Source: Microbacterium sp. Root61
Lineage (GTDB): Bacteria > Actinomycetota > Actinomycetes > Actinomycetales > Microbacteriaceae
Reading direction: 5' to 3'
Assembly (NCBI RefSeq): GCF_001427525.1
Contig: NZ_LMGU01000001.1
Coordinates: 712,322 to 776,321 of the forward strand
DNA: 64,000 nt
Under the pieces are notes generated by a model, which was not told where the DNA came from, made no database searches, and saw nothing but the letters and a program-made list of their open reading frames with translations. How positions within the stretch are numbered: position 1 is the first letter of the stretch; every line of letters starts with the position of its first letter. Shown piece by piece: positions 18,019-26,513 of the stretch. Both the position numbers and the translations under genes were made by a program.

Positions 18019-19500
18019 TCAGAACTCCCCCGCCTCGACGCGTGCATAGATCGGCGTATCTTCGAGATCGCTCGGACTCGAGAGCGTGCCGCGCACCGCA
18101 GTGGCGGCGGCGACGAGGGGCGAGACCAGGTGGGTGCGTCCGCCCTTGCCCTGGCGGCCCTCGAAGTTGCGGTTGCTCGTCGATGCGCATCGCTCGCCGG
18201 GGGCGAGCTGGTCCGGGTTCATGCCCAGGCACATCGAGCATCCGGCGAAGCGCCACTCGGCGCCGAACGCCTCGACGATCTTGTCGATGCCCTCGGCCTC
18301 GGCCTCGAGGCGCACCCGCGCAGAGCCGGGGACGACCATGACGCGCACACCGGGCGCCTTCGTGCGGCCCTGGATGACCGAGGCGAAGGCGCGGAGGTCC
18401 TCGATACGACTGTTCGTGCACGAGCCCATGAACACGGCATCGACCGGCACCTCCTTGAGCGGAGTGCCTGCCTTCAGGTCCATGTACTCCAGCGCGCGCT
18501 CGGCGGCGGCGCGCTCGTTGGGGTCGGCGATGTCGTCGGGCGTCGGGACGACGTCCGACAGCGACACGCCCTGGCCGGGGTTCGTGCCCCACGTGACGAA
18601 GGGCTCGAGCTCGTTCGCGTCCAGGTACACCTCGGCGTCGTAGACGGCGCCCTCATCGCTGGGCAGCGTGCGCCAGTAGGCGACCGCGTCGTCCCAGTCC
18701 TGGCCTTGCGGCGCATGCGGCTTGTCCTTGACATACGCGAACGTGATGTCGTCCGGTGCGACCATGCCCGCCCGGGCACCGGCCTCGATCGACATGTTGC
18801 AGATCGTCATCCGCCCCTCCATGGAGAGGGCACGGATCGCACTGCCGCGGAACTCGAGCACGTAGCCCTGTCCCCCGCCGGTGCCGATCTTCGCGATGAT
18901 CGCGAGGATGATGTCCTTCGCCGTGACGCCGGGCTTGAGATCGCCCTCGACGGTGATCGCCATCGTCTTGAACGCCTTCAGCGGCAGCGTCTGCGTGGCG
19001 AGCACGTGCTCGACCTCGCTCGTGCCGATGCCGAAGGCCATCGCCCCGAACGCGCCGTGCGTGCTCGTGTGGCTGTCGCCGCAGACCACGGTGATGCCGG
19101 GCATCGTCAGCCCGAGCTGGGGGCCGACGACGTGGACGATCCCCTGCTCCTTGTCGCCCAGCGAGTGCAGGCGTACCCCGAACTCCGCCGCATTGCGCCG
19201 CAGCGTCTCGATCTGCGTGCGGCTGGTGAGGTCGGCGATCGGCTTGTCGATCGCCAACGTCGGGGTGTTGTGGTCCTCGGTCGCGATCGTCAGGTCGAGT
19301 CGGCGCACGGGGCGCCCCTCGGCGCGCAGGCCGTCGAACGCCTGCGGGCTGGTGACCTCGTGGACGAGGTGCAGGTCGATGTAGATCAGGTCGGGTTCGT
19401 CATCCGAACCCTTCACGACCAGGTGGTCGTCCCACACCTTCTCGGCCAGCGTGCGCGGGCGATCGGGGATGACGGATGCATCGGAAACAGCTGTGCTCAT
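18019..19500 (-). CDS. leuC: 3-isopropylmalate dehydratase large subunit
   Basis: Large aconitase-like subunit carrying the [4Fe-4S] cluster, 493 aa. Motifs are [39 protein letters not shown] (first cluster Cys) and [13 protein letters not shown] (the other two). GAGGAG precedes the ATG. The 5' leader encodes a 14-aa leucine-rich peptide and a 10-bp hairpin, pointing to control by leucine supply. Confidence 0.97.
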   Translation of the reverse strand: MSTAVSDASVIPDRPRTLAEKVWDDHLVVKGSDDEPDLIYIDLHLVHEVTSPQAFDGLRAEGRPVRRLDLTIATEDHNTPTLAIDKPIADLTSRTQIETLRRNAAEFGVRLHSLGDKEQGIVHVVGPQLGLTMPGITVVCGDSHTSTHGAFGAMAFGIGTSEVEHVLATQTLPLKAFKTMAITVEGDLKPGVTAKDIILAIIAKIGTGGGQGYVLEFRGSAIRALSMEGRMTICNMSIEAGARAGMVAPDDITFAYVKDKPHAPQGQDWDDAVAYWRTLPSDEGAVYDAEVYLDANELEPFVTWGTNPGQGVSLSDVVPTPDDIADPNERAAAERALEYMDLKAGTPLKEVPVDAVFMGSCTNSRIEDLRAFASVIQGRTKAPGVRVMVVPGSARVRLEAEAEGIDKIVEAFGAEWRFAGCSMCLGMNPDQLAPGERCASTSNRNFEGRQGKGGRTHLVSPLVAAATAVRGTLSSPSDLEDTPIYARVEAGEF

Positions 19501-19546
19501 TGGTCTGTCGTTCTCCTCAGAAGGGGATCAAGCCCGCGAGAGACTC

Positions 19547-19583
19547 CGCGACGAGTGAGGCCTGGGAACTAGGACTCGTCGCG
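19547..19583 (-). promoter_or_regulatory. Leader hairpin of the leuC attenuator
   Basis: Perfect 10-bp inverted repeat (CGCGACGAGT and ACTCGTCGCG) with a 17-nt loop in the leuC leader. One arm overlaps the last codons of the leader peptide, so a ribosome finishing the peptide would melt it, while one stalled at the Leu codons would not. Alternative pairings towards the leuC ribosome binding site need folding. Confidence 0.7.
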
Positions 19584-19613
19584 GCTGCTAAGGAGAAGTA
19601 GGGCGGTCCGCAC
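19569..19613 (-). CDS. Leucine leader peptide of leuCD
   Basis: Short reading frame of 14 codons, GTG start, peptide MRTALLLLSSRDES, with four Leu codons in a row (CTA CTT CTC CTT) including CTA, which should be rare at this G+C content. A TAGTCT box (19620-19625) ends exactly 6 nt before the GTG and no ribosome binding site is visible, so it is probably the leaderless start of the leuCD mRNA. The composition and position are those of a classical attenuation leader. Confidence 0.75.
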   Translation of the reverse strand: MRTALLLLSSRDES

Positions 19614-19641
19614 GGGGCCAGACTACCACTCGCTCAGACCC

Positions 19642-20685
19642 TCACGCCTCGGCGGAGGGGTCCTGCGCAGCGTCGGCGGGACCGTCCGGAGCGGCGACGC
19701 CGGCCTTCTTGTCCCGCGCGGAGGCAACCAGGCTCGCGATCGTGGCGACCGCCATCGAGAGGATGATGACGCCCAGCGACATCCACGTGGAGATCTCCGG
19801 CGCCCACTCGATCGGCTCCCCGCCGTTGATGAACGGCAGCTCGTTGACGTGCATCGCGTGGAACACGAGCTTGAGTCCGATGAAGGCCAGGATGAACGCG
19901 ATGCCGTAGTGCAGGTACCGCAGACGATCCAGCAGATCGCCGAGCAGGAAGTACAGCTGGCGCAGACCCATCAGCGCGAAGATGTTCGCCGTGAAGACGA
20001 TGAACGGGCTCTGCGTGATGCCGAAGATCGCGGGGATCGAGTCGATCGCGAACAGCAGGTCCGTGATGCCGATCGCCACGAAGACGATGATCATCGGCGT
20101 CCACATCTTCTTGCCGCCGACGACCGTGCGGATCTTCGCGCCGTCGTACGTGTCGCTGATGTCGATGGTGCGGCGCAGGAGGCGCACGATGAAGTTCTCG
20201 CGCTTGACTTCCTCATCGTGGTCGCCGCCGGGGAACGCCTGGCGCCACGCGGTGAAGACCAGGAACGCGCCGAAGATGTAGAACACCCAGCTGAACTGCT
20301 CGATGATCGCCGCTCCCGCGAGGATGAACAGACCGCGCAGGATGAGCGCGATGATGATGCCCACCATCAGCACTTCCTGCTGGTAGCGCCGCGGAACGGC
20401 GAACTGGCTCATGATCAGCACGAAGACGAAGAGGTTGTCGATCGAGAGGCTGTACTCGGTCAGCCATCCGGCGACGAACTGTCCGGCGAACTCACCGCCC
20501 GCGATGATCCACATCAGCCCGGCGAAGATCAGGGCCAGCGTCACGTAGAACACGACCCAGAGGGTCGATTCCTTCGTCGAGGGGATGTGCGGGCGCTTGA
20601 GGATCAGCAGCAGGTCGGCGGCGAGGATCAGCGTCAGCACGATCAACGAGCCGACTTCGAACCACAGCGGAAGGATGAGGTCCAT
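19642..20685 (-). CDS. TerC family membrane protein
   Basis: Integral-membrane TerC-type protein of 347 aa with about nine hydrophobic segments. The two conserved acidic motifs SIDNLFVFVLIM and TDLLFAIDSIPAIFGIT are present; they are thought to bind metal ions. Family members export manganese or supply it to secreted enzymes. A yybP-ykoY aptamer in the 5' leader supports a manganese-linked role. Start ATG at 20685 behind AAAGG; the longer in-frame extension overlaps the riboswitch and is rejected. Confidence 0.93.
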   Translation of the reverse strand: MDLILPLWFEVGSLIVLTLILAADLLLILKRPHIPSTKESTLWVVFYVTLALIFAGLMWIIAGGEFAGQFVAGWLTEYSLSIDNLFVFVLIMSQFAVPRRYQQEVLMVGIIIALILRGLFILAGAAIIEQFSWVFYIFGAFLVFTAWRQAFPGGDHDEEVKRENFIVRLLRRTIDISDTYDGAKIRTVVGGKKMWTPMIIVFVAIGITDLLFAIDSIPAIFGITQSPFIVFTANIFALMGLRQLYFLLGDLLDRLRYLHYGIAFILAFIGLKLVFHAMHVNELPFINGGEPIEWAPEISTWMSLGVIILSMAVATIASLVASARDKKAGVAAPDGPADAAQDPSAEA

Positions 20686-20715
20686 TAAGGGCCTTTCAGA
20701 GGGATGACGAAGCGT

Positions 20716-20825
20716 CGAAAGTCTCTCCCCCGCGGCATCCGATGTCCAGATGTGCGGCGCGCGCCCGGGACCCCACCGACGGGGTCCGTGATGACGGACA
20801 CGCGAGAACGGGATACTCCCTCTCG
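20716..20825 (-). promoter_or_regulatory. yybP-ykoY manganese riboswitch upstream of terC
   Basis: On the minus strand the hallmarks appear in order: closing stem CGAGAG (20820-20825) with CUUUCG (20716-20721), the adjacent GGGAGUAUCCC element, a GUCAUCACGGACC stretch, a hairpin closed by CCCC/GGGG, then CCGGG, and the 3' element GAGAGACUUUCG. This order matches the L. lactis and other yybP-ykoY aptamers, which bind Mn2+ and often control TerC/MntP-like genes. The leader between it and terC contains a small GACG/CGUC hairpin. Confidence 0.82.
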
Positions 20826-20933
20826 AATCTCCAGGATACAGGCAGGAACTGATGAGCCCGGCGGTGAGACGATCCGACACCTCGGGACACTTCCGGTGTG
20901 AGAGACAATGGCCGTGGACAGGACGGACGAGGC

Positions 20934-21497
20934 ATGACCGAGCAGGAACTGCGCGATGACTCCGCGCTCGTGGCTCTGGCCGCGACCGGCAGCGAGCACG
21001 CGTTCCGCACGCTCTATCGGGCCTATGTCCGACCGGTGTACTGGCTGGCGCACAATCTCGTGGGCAACGACGCGGATGCCGAGGACGTGACTCAGGAGAC
21101 GTTCCTGGTCGCGTGGCGCAGGCTTCCGGGCCTCGAGCTTGCGAGCGACTCGCTGTTGCCGTGGTTGGTGACGGTCTGCCGTTTCCAGGCCGCCAACCGT
21201 ATCCGGCGCCAACGCCGGGACCGCGAGAACACCACTGCGGGGCTCGAAGACTCGATCCCCGCGACGGTCGATGTCGCGCAGCAGGTGGTGGACGCCGAAC
21301 TCGTCGACCTGATCGCCGACGAGGTGAGCGGACTGAGCGAGCTCGACCGCGAGATCTTCCGCCTCTGCGCCGCCGAGGGCTATGCCTACCAGGCCGCCGC
21401 CGACGAGCTCGGCGTGGCGCACGGTGTCGTCCGCAACCGTCTCTCCCGCATCCGCACCCGACTGCGGAGCGTCCTCACGGAATCGGAGAGCACATGA
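20934..21497 (+). CDS. ECF-type RNA polymerase sigma factor
   Basis: 187-aa sigma-70 family protein with only regions 2 and 4. Region 2 carries DAEDVTQETFLVAWRRL; region 4 has LSELDREIFRLCAAEGYAYQAAADELGVAHGVVRNRLSRIRTRLR. The ATG at 20934 follows ACGAGG. Its stop overlaps the ATG of the DUF4349 gene, so the two are translationally coupled, the usual arrangement for a sigma factor and its membrane-bound regulator. Confidence 0.94.
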   Translation: MTEQELRDDSALVALAATGSEHAFRTLYRAYVRPVYWLAHNLVGNDADAEDVTQETFLVAWRRLPGLELASDSLLPWLVTVCRFQAANRIRRQRRDRENTTAGLEDSIPATVDVAQQVVDAELVDLIADEVSGLSELDREIFRLCAAEGYAYQAAADELGVAHGVVRNRLSRIRTRLRSVLTESEST

Positions 21498-22639
21498 ACA
21501 CGTCAGACCCCCGGACTCCGGATGCCGCGAACCCCCGGCTGCCCGAGTTGAGCGATGAACGCATCGACGTCATCGAGAACGGCGTCTTCGCAGGCATCGC
21601 CGACGACCGCGTCGCCGGGTCGAAGCGCCGGACACGGCGACGTCGAGTGTGGACCGGCGTGGGCGCCGCGGCCGGAGTGCTCATCGTCGCGGCCGTGATC
21701 GCGCCAACGGTCCTGAACGTCGTCTCCCCTATGTCAACCGGAGGAGTGGCCGTCGCCCCCTTCGACTCGCAGGTGCAGCAGGACTCCGCCGGGAGCGCCG
21801 TCTCGGGTGCGGCCTTGCCCCCCACGCCCGAGAGCGCCGGCTCCGATCAGTTGCGCTCCGCGGACATCGCTGCGGGCGACAATCGCGAGATCATCGCGTC
21901 TGCCTCAGCCACCGTGACCGTCGACGACATCCCTGCGGCCGCTCGTCAGGTCGGCCAGGCCGCGATCGCCTCGGGCGGGTACGTCGAGTCGATGTCGATC
22001 GGGCAGTCCGGCATGGTCGTACCGATGGACGGCATGGTCAGGGACACGACCACGCTCCCTTACTCCCCCGACGGCGGCTGGGTGACGGTCCGTGTTCCCT
22101 CCGATCAACTCACTCCGCTCGTCGAGCAACTGGCGGATGTCGGAGAGGTCACGGCATCCTCGATCAACCGTCAGGACGTGACCGATCAGGCGATCGATCT
22201 GCGGGCGCGTATCGAGTCCGCACAGACCTCCGTCGACCGGCTCACCGAACTGATGGGACAGGCCACCACGGTCGCGGACCTCATCGCCGCCGAGAGCGCG
22301 CTGGCCGAGCGACAGGCGACGCTGGAGTCCTACCAGCAGCAGCTGGAGTACCTCGAGGCACAGGTCGACATGTCGAGCCTGTCCGTGTCGCTCCAGCCCA
22401 CCGTCACCGTGGTGAAGGCAGACCCCGCCGGATTCGGCGATGGTCTGGCCGCCGGCTGGAACGGCCTGGTCGCGACACTCAACGGCATCGTGATCGCGCT
22501 AGGGTTCCTCATCCCGTGGATCGTCGTCGCGCTGGTCGTCGGCGTCGTCGTCTGGGGCATCCTGACCCTCGTCCGCCGGCGTCGCCGCCCGACGCCGCCC
22601 GCACGGACCGAGGAGCCCGCGGAGGATGTCGAGTCCTGA
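21494..22639 (+). CDS. DUF4349 membrane protein coupled to the ECF sigma factor
   Basis: 381 aa. A cytoplasmic N-terminus of about 55 residues, a basic RRTRRRR stretch, a transmembrane helix (residues about 57-77), then an extracytoplasmic DUF4349 domain with a coiled-coil segment (LRARIESAQTSVDRL to QQQLEYLEAQ), and a second helix near residue 330 followed by an Arg-rich tail. ATGA overlap with the sigma gene. By position it may be the anti-sigma or signal-sensing partner, but the N-terminus has no clear zinc-binding anti-sigma motif. Confidence 0.82.
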   Translation: MNTSDPRTPDAANPRLPELSDERIDVIENGVFAGIADDRVAGSKRRTRRRRVWTGVGAAAGVLIVAAVIAPTVLNVVSPMSTGGVAVAPFDSQVQQDSAGSAVSGAALPPTPESAGSDQLRSADIAAGDNREIIASASATVTVDDIPAAARQVGQAAIASGGYVESMSIGQSGMVVPMDGMVRDTTTLPYSPDGGWVTVRVPSDQLTPLVEQLADVGEVTASSINRQDVTDQAIDLRARIESAQTSVDRLTELMGQATTVADLIAAESALAERQATLESYQQQLEYLEAQVDMSSLSVSLQPTVTVVKADPAGFGDGLAAGWNGLVATLNGIVIALGFLIPWIVVALVVGVVVWGILTLVRRRRRPTPPARTEEPAEDVES

Positions 22640-22651
22640 GCCCCGCTTCTG

Positions 22652-22681
22652 TTGACCGGCCGCCCCGCCGGGGAACATAAT
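22652..22681 (+). promoter_or_regulatory. Promoter of the DHA2 exporter gene
   Basis: TTGACC (22652-22657), an 18-bp spacer and CATAAT (22676-22681) form the best sigma-70-like promoter I see in the window. The spacer overlaps a CCGGC/GCCGG inverted repeat, and the flanks pair over a longer distance (TGAGCCCCGCT at 22637 with AGCGGGGACTCA ending at 22710). The start codon is at 22711. Confidence 0.55.
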
Positions 22682-22710
22682 CAGCCCCAGGCCGAGCGAG
22701 CGGGGACTCA

Positions 22711-24315
22711 ATGAAGAAATGGTCGGTCGTGATCGTCCTCGGACTCGCGCAGTTCGTGATGGTCTTGGACGGCACAGTGATGAACGTGTCGATCTCGACG
22801 GTCGTCGAAGACCTCGACACGACTGTCGCGGCCATGCAGGCGGCCATCACGTTCTACACGCTGACGATGGCCTCCCTGATGCTGCTCGGCGCGAAGCTCG
22901 GCGATGTCTGGGGGCGCCGACGCGCCTTCGTCATCGGGTCGTGCATCTACGCCGTCGGGTCGCTCATGACAGCGTTCAGCCCGACGTTCGGATTCCTGTT
23001 CCTCGGCTGGTCCATCATCGAGGGACTCGGCGCCGTGCTCGTGATCCCGGCGATCGCCGCCCTCGTCGCCGACAACTACACGGGCCGCAGCCGGATCAGC
23101 GCCTATGCCGTGATCGGTGCCGTCTCGGGGGCAGCGGTCGCCGCGGGGCCACTCATCGGCGGCTTCGTGACCACCTACTTCTCCTGGCGGTACGTGTTCG
23201 TCGGAGAAGTCGTCATCCTGTTCTTCGTCGTCCTGTTCGCCCGTGTCATCACCGACAAGACGGCCCGACAGAGCGTACGGATCGACCTCCTCAGCGTCCT
23301 GCTGTCGTCCGCGGGACTCGTGGGCGTCGTGTTCGGCATGCTGCAGAGCAAGACGTGGGGCTGGGTGGTTCCGCTGCACTCCCCCGTGATCGCCGGCAAT
23401 GAGATCGCTCCGCTGGGGATCTCGCTGACGGCGTGGCTCATCGTGGCCGGCGTCGCGCTGATCTACCTCTTCATTCGTCGACAGCGCGCGCTCGTGCGGC
23501 AGGGGCGCGCACCGTTGGTGCACGTCGAGATGTTCTCCATCACACAGCTGCGCAGCGGGCTTTCCGTGCTGGGCGCGCAATACGCCGTCACCGCCGGCCT
23601 CTTCTTCATGGTGCCGGTCTACCTCCAGATGACGCTGGGCCTCGACGCGCTGCAGACCGGCATCCGCATCTTCCCGCTGTCCGTGTCGCTGATCCTGTTC
23701 TCGATCGTGGGCACCCAGCTCTCGAAGGTCTGGTCGCCGCGGCGAATCGTGCGCCTCGGTCAGTGGATCCTCGTCGTCAGTGCCTTCATGCTCCTCGGCA
23801 CGGCGACCCCTGATCTGCGTTCGCTACTGTTCGCCTCCGGGATGTTCCTGGCCGGCAGCGCCCTCGGTCTGCTCGCGTCGCAGCTAGGCAATGTCAACAT
23901 GTCGGCCGTCACCGAGAAGGAGACCAGCGAGGTCGGCGGCCTGCAAGGCGTGTTCCAGAACCTCGGGTCGTCGCTGGGCACCGCCCTCATCGGGTCGATC
24001 CTGATCGGCGCCCTGTCGAGCTCGTTCGCCGCCGGGGTGGCGACCAGCGACCTGCCCGAGCATGCGCAGGAGATCGTGGCCGAGGCGACGCAGCGCGGGG
24101 TCGCGATCATCCCGGCAGCGCAGGTCGCCGAACTCGCTCAAGATGCGGGTCTCGCGGAGGAGGATGCGTCGACCCTGGCGACGATCTATCGCGATTCGCA
24201 GCTCTCCTCACTGCAGGTCGCCTTCTTCGGGTTGATCCTGATCACTTTGTTCTCGCTGTTCTTCTCCCGCGGCATCCCGACCACGATGCCGGTGAAGCGA
24301 CGAGAGGCCGGATAG
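22711..24315 (+). CDS. MFS transporter, DHA2 (EmrB/QacA) family
   Basis: Proton-driven drug/metabolite exporter of 534 aa with 14 predicted membrane helices. VMVLDGTVMNVSI in helix 1 and GAKLGDVWGRRRAFVIGS (motif A) are clear; AAGPLIGGF is the antiporter motif C. Substrate unknown. It is preceded by its own promoter and not coupled to the DUF4349 gene. Confidence 0.92.
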   Translation: MKKWSVVIVLGLAQFVMVLDGTVMNVSISTVVEDLDTTVAAMQAAITFYTLTMASLMLLGAKLGDVWGRRRAFVIGSCIYAVGSLMTAFSPTFGFLFLGWSIIEGLGAVLVIPAIAALVADNYTGRSRISAYAVIGAVSGAAVAAGPLIGGFVTTYFSWRYVFVGEVVILFFVVLFARVITDKTARQSVRIDLLSVLLSSAGLVGVVFGMLQSKTWGWVVPLHSPVIAGNEIAPLGISLTAWLIVAGVALIYLFIRRQRALVRQGRAPLVHVEMFSITQLRSGLSVLGAQYAVTAGLFFMVPVYLQMTLGLDALQTGIRIFPLSVSLILFSIVGTQLSKVWSPRRIVRLGQWILVVSAFMLLGTATPDLRSLLFASGMFLAGSALGLLASQLGNVNMSAVTEKETSEVGGLQGVFQNLGSSLGTALIGSILIGALSSSFAAGVATSDLPEHAQEIVAEATQRGVAIIPAAQVAELAQDAGLAEEDASTLATIYRDSQLSSLQVAFFGLILITLFSLFFSRGIPTTMPVKRREAG

Positions 24316-24324
24316 CCTGGCCGC

Positions 24325-24711
24325 ATGGCCGTCAGTCAGAGTCGCCGCGCACGCGCGTCCCGTCGCCGCAAACGCCGAGTCGACGCCGCAGACAACGACC
24401 TGACCCCGTCGGAGTGGGCCGCGATCAGCGCGGCGTGGGGACGGTGCGCGTACTGCGGTGACACCGACGTGGCGATGCAACGCGACTGCGTGCAGCCCAT
24501 CTCGCGCGGTGGCCGGTACACGATCGAGAACGTCGTTCCGGCGTGCGGTTCGTGCAACGCCAGCAAGAGCAACTCCGAGGTGACGAGTTGGATGCGGCGC
24601 AAGCGCCTCGACGAGCCCGCTTTCCTGCTGCGCCATCGAGAAGTACTGATCGGGCTGCGCGCCGCCGAGGAGCTCGCCCCGACGCCGGATCCGGTCATCG
24701 CCGCGCCGTAG
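24325..24711 (+). CDS. HNH endonuclease family protein
   Basis: Small 128-aa protein. A basic N-terminus (RRARASRRRKRR), a CAYCG knuckle, the DCVQPISRGGRYTIENVVP core of the HNH fold and a second CGSCNASKSN knuckle are visible, so a zinc-stabilised HNH domain is likely. The first His of the canonical DH pair is replaced (DCVQP), so activity is uncertain. A TAGCCT box ends 6 nt before the ATG. Stand-alone HNH proteins like this are common in actinobacteria and of unclear role. Confidence 0.87.
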   Translation: MAVSQSRRARASRRRKRRVDAADNDLTPSEWAAISAAWGRCAYCGDTDVAMQRDCVQPISRGGRYTIENVVPACGSCNASKSNSEVTSWMRRKRLDEPAFLLRHREVLIGLRAAEELAPTPDPVIAAP

Positions 24712-25665
24712 CTAGACCGTGGCGGGGCTCCACTCCGACACGCGGTTGAGCTCGATGATCTCCTCGTCGCGAAGGACCACGCGCGCGCCGTCGAGCAGAT
24801 CGCCCACCTGGTCGACGCGGGATGCGCTCGCGATCGGCGCGGCCACCATCGGCTGCATGCGGAGCCACGCCAGCGCGGTGGCAGCGATCGAGACACCGTG
24901 CGCGGCACCGATGGCCTCGAGCGTGTCGAGGATCTCGAGGCCCTGGGGCGTGGCGTACTTCGACGCACCCGCAGCGCGCGGCGAGCTCTGGCCCGCGGCA
25001 TCCGTGGACCGGTACTTGCCGGTGAGGAATCCGGCCGCCAGTCCGAAGAAGGGCACGATCGCGAGGTTGAACTCCTGCGCGACCGGGAGGAGCTCGCCTT
25101 CGACTTCGCTGCGGTGCACGAGGTTGTAGTGAGGCTGCAGCGCCACGGGCAGGGGTGCCCCGATCTCCTGGGCGATGCGGATCCATTCGCGAGTGCGCTC
25201 GTCGGAGTAGTTCGAGAGTGCCGTGTAACGGACGAGGCCTGATGTCACCAGTTCACCGAACGCGGCGACGGTCTCCTCGAGCCGCACGGTGTCGTCGTCG
25301 TAGTGCGCGTAGTAGAGGTCGATGCACTCGGTGCCCAGGCAGCGCAGGGACTCCTCTGCTGCGGCGCGGACATTCTTCGCGGCGAGGCCGGGGAACTGCG
25401 GATGGTGTCCGACCTTGGTGGCGACGACCATGTTCTCGGGGCGGCGAGAAGCGAGCCACTCACCGATGAGCCGTTCACTGTCCCCGCCCGTGTTGCCCGG
25501 CACCCAGTAGCTGTAGCCGTCGGCGGTGTCGATGAAGTCGCCACCGCCCGCCACGAACGTGTCGAGGATCGCGAACGACGTGTCGCGGTCGGCGGTCCAC
25601 CCGAAGACGTTGCCGCCGAGCGAGAGAGGAAGGATGTCGAGCGCGCTGTCGCCGATTCGAGTCAT
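24712..25665 (-). CDS. Aldo/keto reductase
   Basis: NADPH-dependent oxidoreductase, 317 aa, (beta/alpha)8 barrel. The catalytic tetrad is visible: Asp and Tyr in FIDTADGYSYW, Lys in VVATKVGHH, His in LYYAHYDDDT. It resembles the YajO/YghZ-like group; substrate unknown. ATG at 25665 is preferred over GTG at 25671 because a TAGTCT box ends 6 nt before it. The stop codon directly abuts the end of the convergent HNH gene. Confidence 0.93.
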   Translation of the reverse strand: MTRIGDSALDILPLSLGGNVFGWTADRDTSFAILDTFVAGGGDFIDTADGYSYWVPGNTGGDSERLIGEWLASRRPENMVVATKVGHHPQFPGLAAKNVRAAAEESLRCLGTECIDLYYAHYDDDTVRLEETVAAFGELVTSGLVRYTALSNYSDERTREWIRIAQEIGAPLPVALQPHYNLVHRSEVEGELLPVAQEFNLAIVPFFGLAAGFLTGKYRSTDAAGQSSPRAAGASKYATPQGLEILDTLEAIGAAHGVSIAATALAWLRMQPMVAAPIASASRVDQVGDLLDGARVVLRDEEIIELNRVSEWSPATV

Positions 25666-25765
25666 CCCCACAGACTAGAGCCAAGTTTCACGCACTACTG
25701 AAACTGATTCGGAATGTGTCGCGAGGACAGGGATTTCGGTCGGAACGTGCGGACGCGCTCCGACC

Positions 25766-26329
25766 TCAGTCGAGGAAGGTGGTCGGGTCGAACTCGTCGA
25801 TCGGAATGACGCGGATGCGCGGGAGCGGAGCGTCGAAGACACGGGCGTCGTACTCGAGGTCGAACTTCTCGACGCCGGTGAGCGCGGCGAAGCCCGCGTT
25901 GCGGAACTCCGTGAAGGCGGCGACGCCGACGCGTCGCTCTCCTGTCGCGACGGCCGCGAGGTCGTGCAGGAAGTCACCGTCGTGGCTGACGAGCATGACG
26001 TCGGCGTCGCGACTGACCAGCGACTGCAGTGTGCGCTGGATGGCGATGTCGACGACCTTCTCATCCGGCGCACCGGAGAGGGGGACGACGATGTAGTCCA
26101 TCGCCTTGAGCGCCTGGACAAAGGGCATCGGGATGCCTGTCGACGCGTTCAGGAAGAAGACGCCGCGAGCAGGCTGGCGCCACACCCGTTCGGAGAAGCT
26201 GAGGAGTCGATCCCAGCGCGGACGCTCATCCGGCTGCGGACGTCGCCCGAGGATGGAGGTACCGAGGGTGGCATCGATGTTCTCGCCATCCACCAGCACC
26301 CAGGTCTGGCGGTCGTCGTTGTCGCTCAT
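25766..26329 (-). CDS. NYN domain protein (PIN-like nuclease fold)
   Basis: 187 aa. The NYN/LabA-like pattern of acidic residues is clear: VLVDGENID at residues 12-20, DEKVVDIAIQRTL, and DADVMLVSHDGDFLHDL. Proteins of this fold are metal-dependent ribonucleases or RNA-processing factors; the target here is unknown. It stands alone between the aldo/keto reductase and a DUF222 gene. Confidence 0.87.
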   Translation of the reverse strand: MSDNDDRQTWVLVDGENIDATLGTSILGRRPQPDERPRWDRLLSFSERVWRQPARGVFFLNASTGIPMPFVQALKAMDYIVVPLSGAPDEKVVDIAIQRTLQSLVSRDADVMLVSHDGDFLHDLAAVATGERRVGVAAFTEFRNAGFAALTGVEKFDLEYDARVFDAPLPRIRVIPIDEFDPTTFLD

Positions 26330-26513
26330 CGTCTCCCCATCGCAAGGCTCGGTGCCCTGTCCTCGATCCTACGGGTGCGGGCCTGGCGGGCCGGATGTCG
26401 ACCCCGGCACGCGGAGCACTTGTGCAGGGGGTGGCAGTCACTCCAACACCTGGTTGGCCCCGGCGATGTGATCACCGCCTACCGAAGACTGTCGCTGGCC
26501 GAAGACCGACTGG

